Below are positions 11,353 to 19,440 of a stretch of DNA of 64,000 nt, in pieces. Within the stretch, counting starts at the first letter, position 1. Each line of letters begins with the position of its first letter. Where the stretch lies: NCBI GenBank assembly GCA_001596155.1, contig CP014769.1, positions 62,001 to 126,000 on the forward strand, in the 5' to 3' direction. A program made the translations under genes and the position numbers. Below the pieces are notes generated by a model. That model ran no database searches, was not told the DNA's origin, and was given only the letters and a program-made list of their open reading frames with translations. This DNA is from Hymenobacter psoromatis (GTDB taxonomy: Bacteria; Bacteroidota; Bacteroidia; Cytophagales; Hymenobacteraceae).

Positions 11353-11444
11353 CTACCCCCTGATGCACCTACTGCTCCCTCCCCCGCTGGCTGGCCAGGA
11401 GGCCACTCCGCTATATTCTTTCCGCTTCGATTACGCTATCCGCT

Positions 11445-12008
11445 ATGCTTTCCCCCCCTGCCTCCCCGCTGCCCTATGCGCAGGCCACCCCTACCCAACG
11501 GACGCACGCCCTACGCGCGCTACGCCAGCGGCTGCGCCCCCATTTTCCCACCTTGTCCGAGCGCGCCTTCGCCCGCGCCCTGGACGAGTTCCGCCCCGAC
11601 CTGCTCCGGCGAGGGCCGCAGCTCGCCTTCCGCCCCCAGGACCTGACCCAGCTCGTGCAGCACCTGGCCACCAGCCCGGAACTGCCCCTGATGGACCCGC
11701 CTATCTATGGCTTACCGGCCCTGGACCTCGCGCAGTACGTACTGCACACCAGCGAACTGGCCGTGCGGGCGCTAACCGAGCTGGTGGCCCAGGGCACGGG
11801 CGGCGGTCCCCACCTGCGCGCCCTGTTCCAGCGCCTGGCCTACCCCCACCCCCTGGCCGGGCGCATCGTGCAAGCCTGGCGCTGGGACCTGGCCAGTAGT
11901 CCCGCGCTGCCCGCGGGCGTGCCCGGTGGGGGGCCCGCCCCCGGCAGCGCCGAAGTGCAGCGCCTGCTGCGCCGGCTCACTCCCACGGGCGGGCTGGGGG
12001 GCGAGTAA
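11445..12008 (+). CDS. Hypothetical protein sharing the N-terminal domain of the RHH proteins at 13.9 and 61 kb
   Basis: A 187-residue protein. Its first ~85 residues follow the same plan as the proteins at 13875 and 60991: an L-P-Y-A start, a helix ending before a P-x-x-x-x-x-A-x-x-x-A-L-D/E segment, and a closing F-R-P-Q-D-L-T-Q-L-V-Q-H-L motif (compare L-T-P-Q-G-L-V-Q-L-L-H-Y-L and F-S-T-D-G-L-A-A-L-V-Q-Y-L). Unlike them it lacks the C-terminal ribbon-helix-helix and instead has another helical region (L-A-Q-Y-V-L-H-T-S-E-L-A-V-R-A). It lies upstream of the DUF1016 nuclease on the same strand. Function unknown. Confidence 0.65.
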   Translation: MLSPPASPLPYAQATPTQRTHALRALRQRLRPHFPTLSERAFARALDEFRPDLLRRGPQLAFRPQDLTQLVQHLATSPELPLMDPPIYGLPALDLAQYVLHTSELAVRALTELVAQGTGGGPHLRALFQRLAYPHPLAGRIVQAWRWDLASSPALPAGVPGGGPAPGSAEVQRLLRRLTPTGGLGGE

Positions 12009-12077
12009 TCTTTCGCGCTGCCTCTTGTAGCCCCTGGACTACTTCCTATCTTGTAACCCTTTACGCTTGATTTCTCG

Positions 12078-13106
12078 ATGGCAAACCTGGTGCTACCTGC
12101 GGATTACCCGCCCTTCCTGACTACGCTCAAAGAGCAGATTCGGGCCGCCCAGGTCCGGGCGGCGCTGGCAGTGAATACCGAATTGATTTTGCTGTATTGG
12201 CACCTCGGGCGCAGCATCCGGCAACAAGAACAGCAGCAGGGCTGGGGGGCGAAAGTAGTCACGCAATTAGCGGCCGACCTCCGGCTGGAATTTCCAGACT
12301 TGACCGGATTTTCGCCGCGTAACCTGCGCTACATGAAGGTCTTCGCGGAACAGTGGCCCGATGAGGCAATTTTGCAGCAGCTTGCTGCAAAATTGCCCTG
12401 GTTTCACAATTGCCTGCTCCTCGACAAAGTAAAAGACCCCAGCGAACGGGAATGGTATGTGCGGCAAACCATTACCAACGGCTGGAGCCGCAATGTGCTG
12501 GCCGCTCAGGTGGAGAGCGGCCTCTACCACCGGCAGGGCCGGGCCGTGAGCAACTTCGCCCGTACGCTGCCCGCCCCGCAGTCGGAGCTGGCGCAGCAGA
12601 TTCTGAAAGACCCCTACACCTTCGATTTCCTATCCCTGGGGCTCCCGGCCCAGGAGCGGGACCTGGAACGGGGGCTGCTGGCGCACGTGCGGTCCTTCCT
12701 GCTGGAGCTGGGCAAGGGCTTCGCGCTGGTCGGCAGTCAGTATCACCTGGAAATAGGCGGGCAGGACTACTACTTGGATTTGGTCTTCTACCACCTGCGC
12801 CTGCGCTGCTTCGTCATCATTGACCTGAAGATGGGGGAGTTTAAGCCCGAAGACAGCGGCAAGCTAAACTTTTACCTCGCCGCGGCCGACGACCTCCTGC
12901 GCCACTCAACCGACCAGCCTACCATCGGCCTGATTCTGTGCAAAAGCCAAAACCGCGTGGTTTCGGAGTATGCCCTGCGGGGGCTGAGCCAGCCCATCGG
13001 CGTGGCCGAGTGGCAACTGACCCGCGCCCTGCCCGCCGAGCTGCGCCGCAGCCTGCCCACCCCCGAAGAACTCAACGCTGCCCTCGGGACCGACGAACTT
13101 CGCTGA
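12078..13106 (+). CDS. DUF1016/YhcG family PD-(D/E)XK nuclease
   Basis: A 342-residue protein with the two-part DUF1016 layout. The N-terminal region (about residues 10-150) has N-T-E-L-I-L-L-Y-W-H-L-G-R, F-S-P-R-N-L-R-Y-M-K and L-P-W-F-H-N, all typical. The C-terminal nuclease region has Y-Y-L-D-L-V-F-Y-H-L-R-L-R-C-F-V-I-I-D-L-K: the aspartate and the D-L-K form the PD-(D/E)XK core (most relatives have E-L-K). A Q-P-T-I-G-L-I-L-C-K strand follows. YhcG-type proteins occur on mobile elements and in defence-type loci; their substrate is not settled. Here it sits between unknown plasmid-type genes and the XRE/RHH pair. Confidence 0.9.
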   Translation: MANLVLPADYPPFLTTLKEQIRAAQVRAALAVNTELILLYWHLGRSIRQQEQQQGWGAKVVTQLAADLRLEFPDLTGFSPRNLRYMKVFAEQWPDEAILQQLAAKLPWFHNCLLLDKVKDPSEREWYVRQTITNGWSRNVLAAQVESGLYHRQGRAVSNFARTLPAPQSELAQQILKDPYTFDFLSLGLPAQERDLERGLLAHVRSFLLELGKGFALVGSQYHLEIGGQDYYLDLVFYHLRLRCFVIIDLKMGEFKPEDSGKLNFYLAAADDLLRHSTDQPTIGLILCKSQNRVVSEYALRGLSQPIGVAEWQLTRALPAELRRSLPTPEELNAALGTDELR

Positions 13107-13203
13107 CCTGCGCCGGGGTTCGGCGCGGCGGGCCTGGGCGCAGGATAGGCTGAACGAGCGCTTCGGGCGGGGCATGGGGCCGCTGGCAGCGGCGCGGGGG
13201 CCA

Positions 13204-13254
13204 GCCGGCGTACGCCCCACCCTGGCAGGGGCAAGCGGCGGGGCGCACGCCGGC
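13204..13254. terminator. GC-rich hairpin between convergent genes
   Basis: GCCGGCGTACGCCCC at 13204-13218 pairs with GGGGCGCACGCCGGC at 13240-13254 at 14 of 15 positions. It lies between the convergent nuclease and XRE genes. No T run follows, so it may be a weak terminator or simply a stable hairpin. Confidence 0.4.
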
Positions 13255-13327
13255 CTACCCGACCCGGCTGGACGACTTGCTGCAAGTGCCTGGAGCACTC
13301 CCCGGCCCGCGGGCGGATAATCCTGAG

Positions 13328-13717
13328 CTACTCGATTTCGGCCACGAGCTGGTTGATGGCCGTCAGCCGGCTCACGGCCCGGTGCAGGCTGGCGGCCGTG
13401 CCGTCCAGCTCCACCGAAACCAGCAGCGGGTGCCGGGCGGGGCGGACCGAAACCGCGGGGCCAGGTAGTGCCGGCGGGGCTCCGGCCGCTGCCCGGCCTT
13501 CTGCGGGCAGACTCAGGTCCTGGTCGCGCAGCTGCTCGATGCCCACGGCAAAGACCCGCGCTAGCTTGCTGAGGGCCTCCAGCTTGGGGGTGGATTTGCC
13601 GTTCTCGTAGCGGCTGATGGTGTTGTAGTCCGTGCCCAGCTCGTCAGCCACGTCGCTCTGCGAGAGGTTGGCCCGGCGGCGCAGTGCCCGCAGGTTGGAA
13701 GCGAGGAAGGTGGCCAT
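13328..13717 (-). CDS. XRE-family regulator with conserved C-terminal tail (copy 1)
   Basis: A 129-residue protein. Residues ~5-60 are a Cro/C1-type helix-turn-helix: L-R-R-R-A-N-L-S-Q-S-D-V-A, T-D-Y-N-T-I-S-R-Y-E-N-G-K-S-T-P-K-L-E-A-L. After a variable proline-rich linker the last ~40 residues (R-H-P-L-L-V-S-V-E-L-D-G-T...R-L-T-A-I-N-Q-L-V-A-E-I-E) are nearly identical in plan to the copy at 60278-60673. The gene is divergent from the RHH protein at 13875, as in the second copy. It probably represses one or both genes from the 157-base gap. The C-terminal tail is a likely dimerisation or partner-binding domain (inference). Confidence 0.88.
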   Translation of the reverse strand: MATFLASNLRALRRRANLSQSDVADELGTDYNTISRYENGKSTPKLEALSKLARVFAVGIEQLRDQDLSLPAEGRAAAGAPPALPGPAVSVRPARHPLLVSVELDGTAASLHRAVSRLTAINQLVAEIE

Positions 13718-13874
13718 GCGCGTAAAAGCGCAAAATTAATCGGCTGATATTCTGTATTTTAAAGCGTATTTGCTGATTAATTGCAGTTAAAATGCCGTTA
13801 TTATCTGCATTTTTGCCGCATATTGTGCCGAGTATTGCTGCCCACTTGGTCGCCCGCGCTGGTTTTCTTTCGGT
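13718..13874. promoter_or_regulatory. Divergent control region of XRE/RHH copy 1
   Basis: This AT-rich gap between divergent genes contains TCTGTATTTTA followed by a GC/ATTTGCT and TGCA-rich stretch. The corresponding gap of copy 2 (60674-60990) has the same TCTGTATTTTA followed by TGCAAATTGCTAAATTT and TGCATAATGCA. The shared words are the best candidate operator for the XRE or RHH protein. Confidence 0.5.
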
Positions 13875-14363
13875 ATGTCCGCTGCCCCCGTCCCCTCCCA
13901 TCTCCCCTTCGCCCTGACCCCGGAAGCGCAGCGCGCGGAAGCCCTGCTCGCGGCCCACCAGGCGCTGGCGGCTGCCTTTCCCCCCTACCCCTACGCCCGG
14001 TGGCGGCAGGCCCTGGAGGCCTTGCAGCTGCCCGTGCAGCCCGGCCCGGCGGGCGAGCCGGCCCGCCTCACCCCCCAGGGGCTGGTCCAGCTGCTGCACT
14101 ACCTGGCCGCGCCCGCCGAAGCGGCGGCCGCCTCCCCGGCTCCGCCGGCCGGGCCACTGCCGCCGGTGAGCCTCTCCCTCGGCGGTCCTATCCGCAAGCA
14201 GACCTATTCCTTACCCCAGAACCTGATTGAACGCCTGGCCCGCGTCAGCCACTGGAAGCATTACCCCATCAACCAGGTGGTGGTGCTGGCCCTCACCCAG
14301 CTGGTGGACCGCCACCCCGAGGAGGCGGCCCGGCCCCTTCCCCCCACCCCCACCCTCTCCTAG
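13875..14363 (+). CDS. Two-domain protein: conserved N-terminal domain plus ribbon-helix-helix (copy 1)
   Basis: A 162-residue protein. Residues ~10-85 form the N-terminal domain shared with the genes at 11445 and 60991. After an alanine/proline linker, the C-terminal ~45 residues read K-Q-T-Y-S-L-P-Q-N-L-I-E-R-L-A-R-V-S then P-I-N-Q-V-V-V-L-A-L-T-Q-L-V-D: a strand, helix, turn and helix as in CopG/Arc ribbon-helix-helix DNA-binding proteins. The helix is followed by E-E-A-A-R-P-L-P-P, the same nine residues that follow the corresponding helix of the ParA partner at 26767. It is divergent from its XRE neighbour. A plasmid maintenance or regulatory role is plausible but not shown. Confidence 0.75.
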   Translation: MSAAPVPSHLPFALTPEAQRAEALLAAHQALAAAFPPYPYARWRQALEALQLPVQPGPAGEPARLTPQGLVQLLHYLAAPAEAAAASPAPPAGPLPPVSLSLGGPIRKQTYSLPQNLIERLARVSHWKHYPINQVVVLALTQLVDRHPEEAARPLPPTPTLS

Positions 14364-14374
14364 CTGACTACCCC

Positions 14375-14998
14375 ATGACTGTTCTTCGCTCTTTGCCGCG
14401 CCGGGCGGCGGGCCGGCTGCTCGGCAGCGGGCTGCTGCTGGTCGCCGGCTGCTCCGCGCCCCCGGCCGACCAGCCGGCGGCGACTACTTCAGCGGCCGGT
14501 ACCCCCTTACCGGCGGCGGCCAAGCCCCGCACCACCGGCACGGCCGTGGACTCGCTTAACGGCGTGCCCGGCCACCGCTTCGGCGAGCCGCTAAGCGCCT
14601 TTCCGGGCCTGGTAAAGAACGAGGGGGGCTCGTCGGGGGTAGACATCTACCGCTTCCCCGCGGGCAGTCCCCACCAGATTCCGTGGTTTGCCAAGCACGC
14701 GCAGCAGGTACCCGGCGTGTTTTACCTGTTCCGGGATGGCAAATTCGTGACGCTGCGCACCGTGGCCTACTCCCCGGCCGGCCAAGCCGCGCTGGAGCAG
14801 GAAGCCCGCTTCCTGTTTGGCCCCGGCCGGGACTATGGGGACCGCACCGAGTGGGTGGGCGATAAAGCCTGGGCCGTCGTCCGAAACAGCTTTCTGAATG
14901 GCCAGCCCATCAAGGAGTTCAACATCGACAGCCGCACGGCGGCGGCCGACCAGGCCCGGAGCGAGCAGCAGCGGCTCAAGGCCGAGAACGCCCAGTAG
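14375..14998 (+). CDS. Putative lipoprotein of unknown function
   Basis: A 207-residue exported protein. A signal peptide with basic start, hydrophobic core (G-L-L-L-V-A-G-C) and lipobox cysteine is followed by a disordered Ala/Pro/Thr stretch and then a compact domain containing G-H-R-F-G-E-P-L-S-A-F and V-F-Y-L-F-R-D-G-K-F-V-T-L-R. It is likely anchored to the outer or inner membrane. It starts 12 bases after the RHH gene and precedes two more exported proteins on the same strand, so an operon is likely. No characterised family was recognised. Confidence 0.6.
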   Translation: MTVLRSLPRRAAGRLLGSGLLLVAGCSAPPADQPAATTSAAGTPLPAAAKPRTTGTAVDSLNGVPGHRFGEPLSAFPGLVKNEGGSSGVDIYRFPAGSPHQIPWFAKHAQQVPGVFYLFRDGKFVTLRTVAYSPAGQAALEQEARFLFGPGRDYGDRTEWVGDKAWAVVRNSFLNGQPIKEFNIDSRTAAADQARSEQQRLKAENAQ

Positions 14999-15038
14999 CC
15001 CGGATTTTCCGCCCTTTTTACCCGCCATCCGTTCCCGC

Positions 15039-15626
15039 ATGAAGCTCTTTTCCGCCTGGTGCGCCGCCTATCGCCGGTGCGCCGCCTACCGCCGGCTCCC
15101 TGCCCTCACCTTGTCCGCCCTGCTGCTGGCCGGTTCCGCTCAGGCTCAGATTGTGGGCAAGTCCGTCCCCGAGTTTACGACCGCCGCCGGCACCGTGGTG
15201 CACGCGGGCGACACCTTGCACCTGGGCCGGGGCACCCTGCCCGACGGCAGCTTCCAGTACGTGTACGTGCCCGATAACGTCTTCATAGGCAGCAAGCAGC
15301 AGAACTTTACCTCCCAGCTGACGAATCTCTCGGTGCGGGTCAAGGATATCCGGGTGCAGCGCTCGCGCAACTTCGGCGACAAGACCGTGGCCGTCATCAA
15401 GGCCAACACTATTAACGGGTGCGTAGATTTGAACCCGGCCGAGGCCAGCGGCGAAATCGTGACCGCCAACACCCGCCGCGCGGCCGTCTCGGCCGCCGGG
15501 GCTGGGGCCAGCGCCGGCCCGGCCCTGAGCCCGGCCGACGAGCTGCTCAAGCTTAAAAAACTCTACGACCAGAAAATCCTGACCAAGGCCGAGTACGAGG
15601 CGCAAAAGGCCAGGCTGCTAAAGTAG
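15039..15626 (+). CDS. Exported protein with C-terminal SHOCT-like domain
   Basis: A 195-residue protein. The chosen ATG at 15039 gives a normal signal peptide (basic start, hydrophobic L-T-L-S-A-L-L-L-A-G, cleavage after A-Q-A). The middle is a beta-rich region, and the last ~30 residues, D-E-L-L-K-L-K-K-L-Y-D-Q-K-I-L-T-K-A-E-Y-E, match the short C-terminal SHOCT domain (leader helix, D-x-G/K-I-L-T-x-x-E-F/Y). SHOCT is thought to mediate oligomerisation. It lies between a lipoprotein and a TPR-like protein, both exported; the trio may form one envelope unit. Confidence 0.7.
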   Translation: MKLFSAWCAAYRRCAAYRRLPALTLSALLLAGSAQAQIVGKSVPEFTTAAGTVVHAGDTLHLGRGTLPDGSFQYVYVPDNVFIGSKQQNFTSQLTNLSVRVKDIRVQRSRNFGDKTVAVIKANTINGCVDLNPAEASGEIVTANTRRAAVSAAGAGASAGPALSPADELLKLKKLYDQKILTKAEYEAQKARLLK

Positions 15627-15664
15627 CGGCCGCGGCCCGCTGCTCGCCCGTTTCGACTCCCCGT

Positions 15665-16930
15665 ATGACCCCCGCCCGTTTCGCCGCTAGCTGGCTCCTG
15701 GTGGGGTTCCTAGGCTTAGCCGGCATAGGCCGGGCCCAGGCCCAGGTACCCGCACCCGAAGTACCAACCATGCCGGCTGTGGCGCTCGACAGCGTGGCCG
15801 TCGCTCCCCAGGCCGTGGACACCCAGGGCTGGCTGCTGCTCGATGCGGACATTCAAACGGAGCTAGAGGGGGCCGTCCATAACCTCTACGACTTCCAGTT
15901 CGAGCGGGCCGACAAGCAGTTTCGGTCCCTGCGCCGCCGCTACCCCCAGCACCCGCTGGCCTACTTCCTGCTGGCGCTCAGCACTTGGTGGAAGATGGTG
16001 CCCCTGCCGGTGGAGGACACGCGCTACGACCGGATATATTTCGCCTACCTCGACTCGGCCCAGACGAAAGCCCAGGCCCTGCTGGCCGCCGACCCGCGCA
16101 ACTACGAGGCGTGCTTTTTCCTGTCCGCCACCTACGGCTTCGAGGCCCGCGCCCACGCCGACCGCCACCACTGGCGCCAGGCCACCGTGGCCAGCCGCCG
16201 GGCCCTGGACTACCTGCAAAAGAGCCGCGGGGCCAACGGCCTCAGTAGCGAGTTTGAGCTGGGCTTCGGCCTGTTCGACTACTACGCCGTCTGGATTGGC
16301 CAGGAGTACCCCTGGCTGCGCCCCATTCTCTTCTTCTTCCCCAAGGGCGACAGCCGCCGCGGTATCGCCGAGTTGTGGCACGTGAGCAAGACGGCCTTCT
16401 ACGCCAAAACGGAGGCCGACTTTTTTCTGGTGCAGATTCTCGGCTCCCCGCGCGAGCAGCAGCCCGCGCTGGCCCTGGGCGTGGCCCAGCGCCTGGCCCA
16501 CGACTTTCCCGGCAACTCCCGCTTCCAGGTGGACTACGCCCGGCTTTGCTTCGCGCAGGGCCAGTGGGCCGAGTTGGAAGCGACCTGCCAGGCCGTGCTG
16601 ACCCAGCACGCCCAGGGCCGGGTGGGCTACGAGGCCCTGGCCGGCCGCCCCTGCGCCTACTTCCTGGGCTACCTGGCCCAGCACCGCGACCAGGACCCCG
16701 ACCGGGCTCAGGACTACTACCAGCGCTGCGTCGTCTTTTCCGAAACCCTGGGCCGGACCACCGGCTACTACCTCTTCGCCCAGGCGGCGCTGGGCCGGCT
16801 GGCCGTCCAGCGCCGGGACGGGGCCGCCGCCCACCGCGCCTACGCCGCCGTGCTGGCCCACGCCGACCGCCGCGAGCCGGCGTACGCCGAGGCTCAGGCC
16901 TACCTGCGCGCTCACCGGACGCAGCCCTAA
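15665..16930 (+). CDS. Exported tetratricopeptide-repeat-like protein
   Basis: A 421-residue protein with an N-terminal signal peptide (W-L-L-V-G-F-L-G-L-A-G then A-Q-A). The mature part is almost wholly helical, with repeated TPR-like pairs: F-E-R-A-D-K-Q-F-R-S-L-R-R-R-Y-P, K-A-Q-A-L-L-A-A-D-P-R-N-Y-E, and a C-terminal pair around Q-D-Y-Y-Q-R-C-V-V-F and A-H-R-A-Y-A-A-V-L-A-H-A. TPR proteins scaffold other proteins. It is the last gene of the 14.4-16.9 kb exported trio. Specific partner unknown. Confidence 0.7.
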   Translation: MTPARFAASWLLVGFLGLAGIGRAQAQVPAPEVPTMPAVALDSVAVAPQAVDTQGWLLLDADIQTELEGAVHNLYDFQFERADKQFRSLRRRYPQHPLAYFLLALSTWWKMVPLPVEDTRYDRIYFAYLDSAQTKAQALLAADPRNYEACFFLSATYGFEARAHADRHHWRQATVASRRALDYLQKSRGANGLSSEFELGFGLFDYYAVWIGQEYPWLRPILFFFPKGDSRRGIAELWHVSKTAFYAKTEADFFLVQILGSPREQQPALALGVAQRLAHDFPGNSRFQVDYARLCFAQGQWAELEATCQAVLTQHAQGRVGYEALAGRPCAYFLGYLAQHRDQDPDRAQDYYQRCVVFSETLGRTTGYYLFAQAALGRLAVQRRDGAAAHRAYAAVLAHADRREPAYAEAQAYLRAHRTQP

Positions 16931-17192
16931 GGCCAGCGCCCTCCCCTATTAGCTTCGGAATCGCCCGCTTTTCATTCGCAGGAAACTACGTGGCTTTCGT
17001 TGGGCAGCCGGCGGAGGTACTTGGCCAGCGAACGCGAGAATTCCGCGTTAGACCTTCCCGGCGAACATTCGTGGTCGAGGGCTAGCTGCCAGCCTCGCCA
17101 GGCAACCAGGATGTTCGCGACCGGTTGCGGCTACCCCAAAAAGTACCCCCCTGCTGTCGGCTTCCCTGGCAACCTGACGCGGCGGCGTGACG

Positions 17193-18341
17193 CTACCTTT
17201 CCTGTTCGTAGTCGCGGGCTTTTTCTTCCTCGCTACGCACATCCTGCGTGCGCGTCTTCGGCGTTGTCGCGCGCGACAGCTTGTTTAGGGAGCGCTCGAA
17301 TGCCTGGCGTGTCGCGGAAGTTACCGGTTGCGGCCGCCGCGCCGGAATCGCCGGCTCGTTGTAAACAGGCCGTTCCCGAATCACCTCCAGTAACACATCG
17401 GCGCGTTGCCCGCGCCCGGTTCGCAGGAACTCGTAGGGGTCGTGGGGGTAGGCTCCTTGCTCCGCCTTGCGCTCCATTTTTCCCAGCGTCGCGTAGAAAA
17501 CGTTGTCGTATCCGCGCGCCTTGGCCGACTGCTTGACCTGCGCCGGGTCGAGTTGCTGCCGCTCGGTCAGCTTGGTATTGACGCGCGCCACCTGCACCTC
17601 AAGTCGTAAGTCTTTCGTCTGAATTTGCTCGGGGGTAAGTGGTTTCTTCTCCCGATTCGACGCCGCCCGCGTCTGAATATCCGCTGCCTTTTCGGCAATT
17701 CATTGCGTCCGGGTGAGAGCTACTGCGCCGATTTCCCGCGGTCCGACGTGACCCAGCTGCTCATCTAATTGCGCGCCGGCCTGGGCCGGGAACTGCACCC
17801 GGTTGAAGCGGTCGGCTGTCGTTAACGGGTTCAATGTAATCTTCTGGGCGGCGTCCCGCGCCGAGACCAGCACGTGCACGTGGGTTTGTAAGCCGGGCTT
17901 CACCTCACCTTGCATCCCCTCGTCCGTGCCGCGGTTCTTGCGGTCCTGGGGTATCGTAGCAGCCCCTACCAGGTCCACCGCTCCCAACTCCTTTCCCCCT
18001 TTGAGCTGAAAGTTTTTCGCATATAATTCCAGCACGCTGCGGGTGTAACGCGCTAATGCCTCTGGGCTATTACCCAGCTCGCCTACCTCCTCGCCGCTGG
18101 GACTCAGCACCAGGGAGTAGAACTTGGCCGCGTCCTTGCCCAGTCCTTTTTGGTTGGTGTCGAGCATCGATACTACCTCGTCCCCCGTCCGATTACCCCG
18201 CTCGGTGGAACTGAAAAACGTGGCGGCCTGCCCATTGTCCTTTGCTTCTTTCTCCAGGTAGTTGGTCGCGCGCCGGGCACTTCCCGTGTTGGCGTAGACC
18301 TGCTGCCCGTTGGTCTTGGGATTAATAATCTTGACGTACCT
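17193..18341 (-). pseudogene. DUF5712-type (Bacteroidota MobB) relaxase, inactivated
   Basis: One minus-strand frame spans 383 codons but is damaged twice. At its expected start the family's M-Y-V-K-I-I-N-P appears as R-Y-V-K-I-I-N-P: the first codon, at 18339-18341, is AGG instead of ATG, with an in-frame TAG a few codons upstream and no alternative start. An in-frame TGA at 17700-17702 then separates the catalytic half from the C-terminal part. The H-V-H-V-L-V-S-A-R-D segment is the metal-binding HUH-type motif of conjugative relaxases, which nick oriT and stay attached to the transferred strand. The accessory gene upstream is intact. Mobilization in cis is unlikely unless another relaxase acts in trans. 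Confidence 0.82.
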
Positions 18342-18459
18342 GCCCGACCCGGAACACCGAGTTGGCTAGAACTTCCGAGGTAAGGGTGGAGGTAACGCCG
18401 ACTACATCCTTGGACTTGGTTGTAGTAACCCGTCGTAATTGCTCACTGCTTTTCACTCG

Positions 18460-19182
18460 TCAGGACTTAGGTTGGGCCGATGAATTCTCAGCGGCGGGCT
18501 TGACTTTTTTCGGGGGCTCGGGCGCGGCTGTCAGTTGCGGCCGAACGGAAATCTTGGGGGTCGCTAGCGTCGCGGTCTCCAGTAATTTCCGAATTTCGGA
18601 CACCAGTCGCCGTTCCCGTTGCGCGTCGTAGTCTCTCGTGGACTCTTGCAGTTCTTCCTTCACGAAAGCACTGGTTTTCGTTTTGAGCATGAGAATTTCA
18701 GTGAGCACGCGGGTTATGTGGCTGTCGATACCGGTGCGTACTAATCGTTCCATCATCGGGGCCAGCATCTGCGATTCAACCGCTACCTGATGGTCCAGAA
18801 TGTTCGTCTCGATGCGTTCCAGATACCCGACTATTCCCGTCTGCTGCGCTTGCAGAAACTTGAACAGCTCCCGCTCGAAGACGCGCTGGATGGCCACAAT
18901 TCGGTTACCAATTTCTGCCCCCTGCTTCCGAATCTCGTAGCTGGCCTCGCCCACTTTTGCCCCAATAGCCACCAGCCCTTTGGTCTGCGCAGCAGTCGGG
19001 TCCAGCCCACTTAGGGCGAAGTATTCGATGGCCGCGCTGGCGTACTCGCCGTTGGAAATGGGCAGATTTTTGGTGGCCTTGTTGAGTTGAGAATGCGCCG
19101 CGTTGGTGATGAAGACGTTTTTGCGCAAGTCTTTTTTGGCAGACCTACCTGGGTTGCCGCTTTCAGCTGGAATATCCCTCAT
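18460..19182 (-). CDS. BfmA/BtgA-family mobilization accessory protein
   Basis: A 240-residue protein. The N-terminal region K-D-L-R-K-N-V-F-I-T-N-A-A-H-S-Q-L-N-K and the E-Y-A-S-A-A-I-E-Y-F-A-L-S-G-L-D-P stretch match the BfmA/BtgA mobilization proteins of Bacteroidota plasmids and transposons, which bind oriT and help the relaxase. The rest is long helices, probably coiled coil, and a charged, proline-rich tail. It lies directly upstream of the broken relaxase on the same strand, the usual mob order. The AT-rich, repeat-bearing sequence before its start is the best oriT candidate. Confidence 0.82.
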   Translation of the reverse strand: MRDIPAESGNPGRSAKKDLRKNVFITNAAHSQLNKATKNLPISNGEYASAAIEYFALSGLDPTAAQTKGLVAIGAKVGEASYEIRKQGAEIGNRIVAIQRVFERELFKFLQAQQTGIVGYLERIETNILDHQVAVESQMLAPMMERLVRTGIDSHITRVLTEILMLKTKTSAFVKEELQESTRDYDAQRERRLVSEIRKLLETATLATPKISVRPQLTAAPEPPKKVKPAAENSSAQPKS

Positions 19183-19440
19183 AACTAAAAAAGTAAGGAT
19201 AAGGAATCATTTTTAAACTGTAAATCAGTTAGTTAATGGTTATTTTACCCATTACTAGCTAACTGACTGGCTTTTTAAGCGAAAAAAACTAAAAAATAAG
19301 CTGGCTTGGAATCACTTCTAGTACTGACTATTAATTAGTTAAACGGTAGTTTACCCAAGCTAACTATGTTAGCGACTGATAATCAATGCGGTAGCTTTGA
19401 TTTGAAGGGCTCCTCTTGCTAGCTATTATTGTGGGTTGTC
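19183..19440. other. AT-rich repeat region, candidate oriT or mob promoter
   Basis: CAGTTAGTTAATGG (19226-19239) can pair with CCATTACTAGCTAACTG (19249-19265). About 109 bases on, a related unit appears: TTAGTTAAACGGTAGTTTACC followed by AAGCTAACT (19335-19364). Inverted and direct repeats just upstream of a mobilization accessory gene are what an oriT or its protein-binding sites would look like. No nick site can be assigned. Confidence 0.4.
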
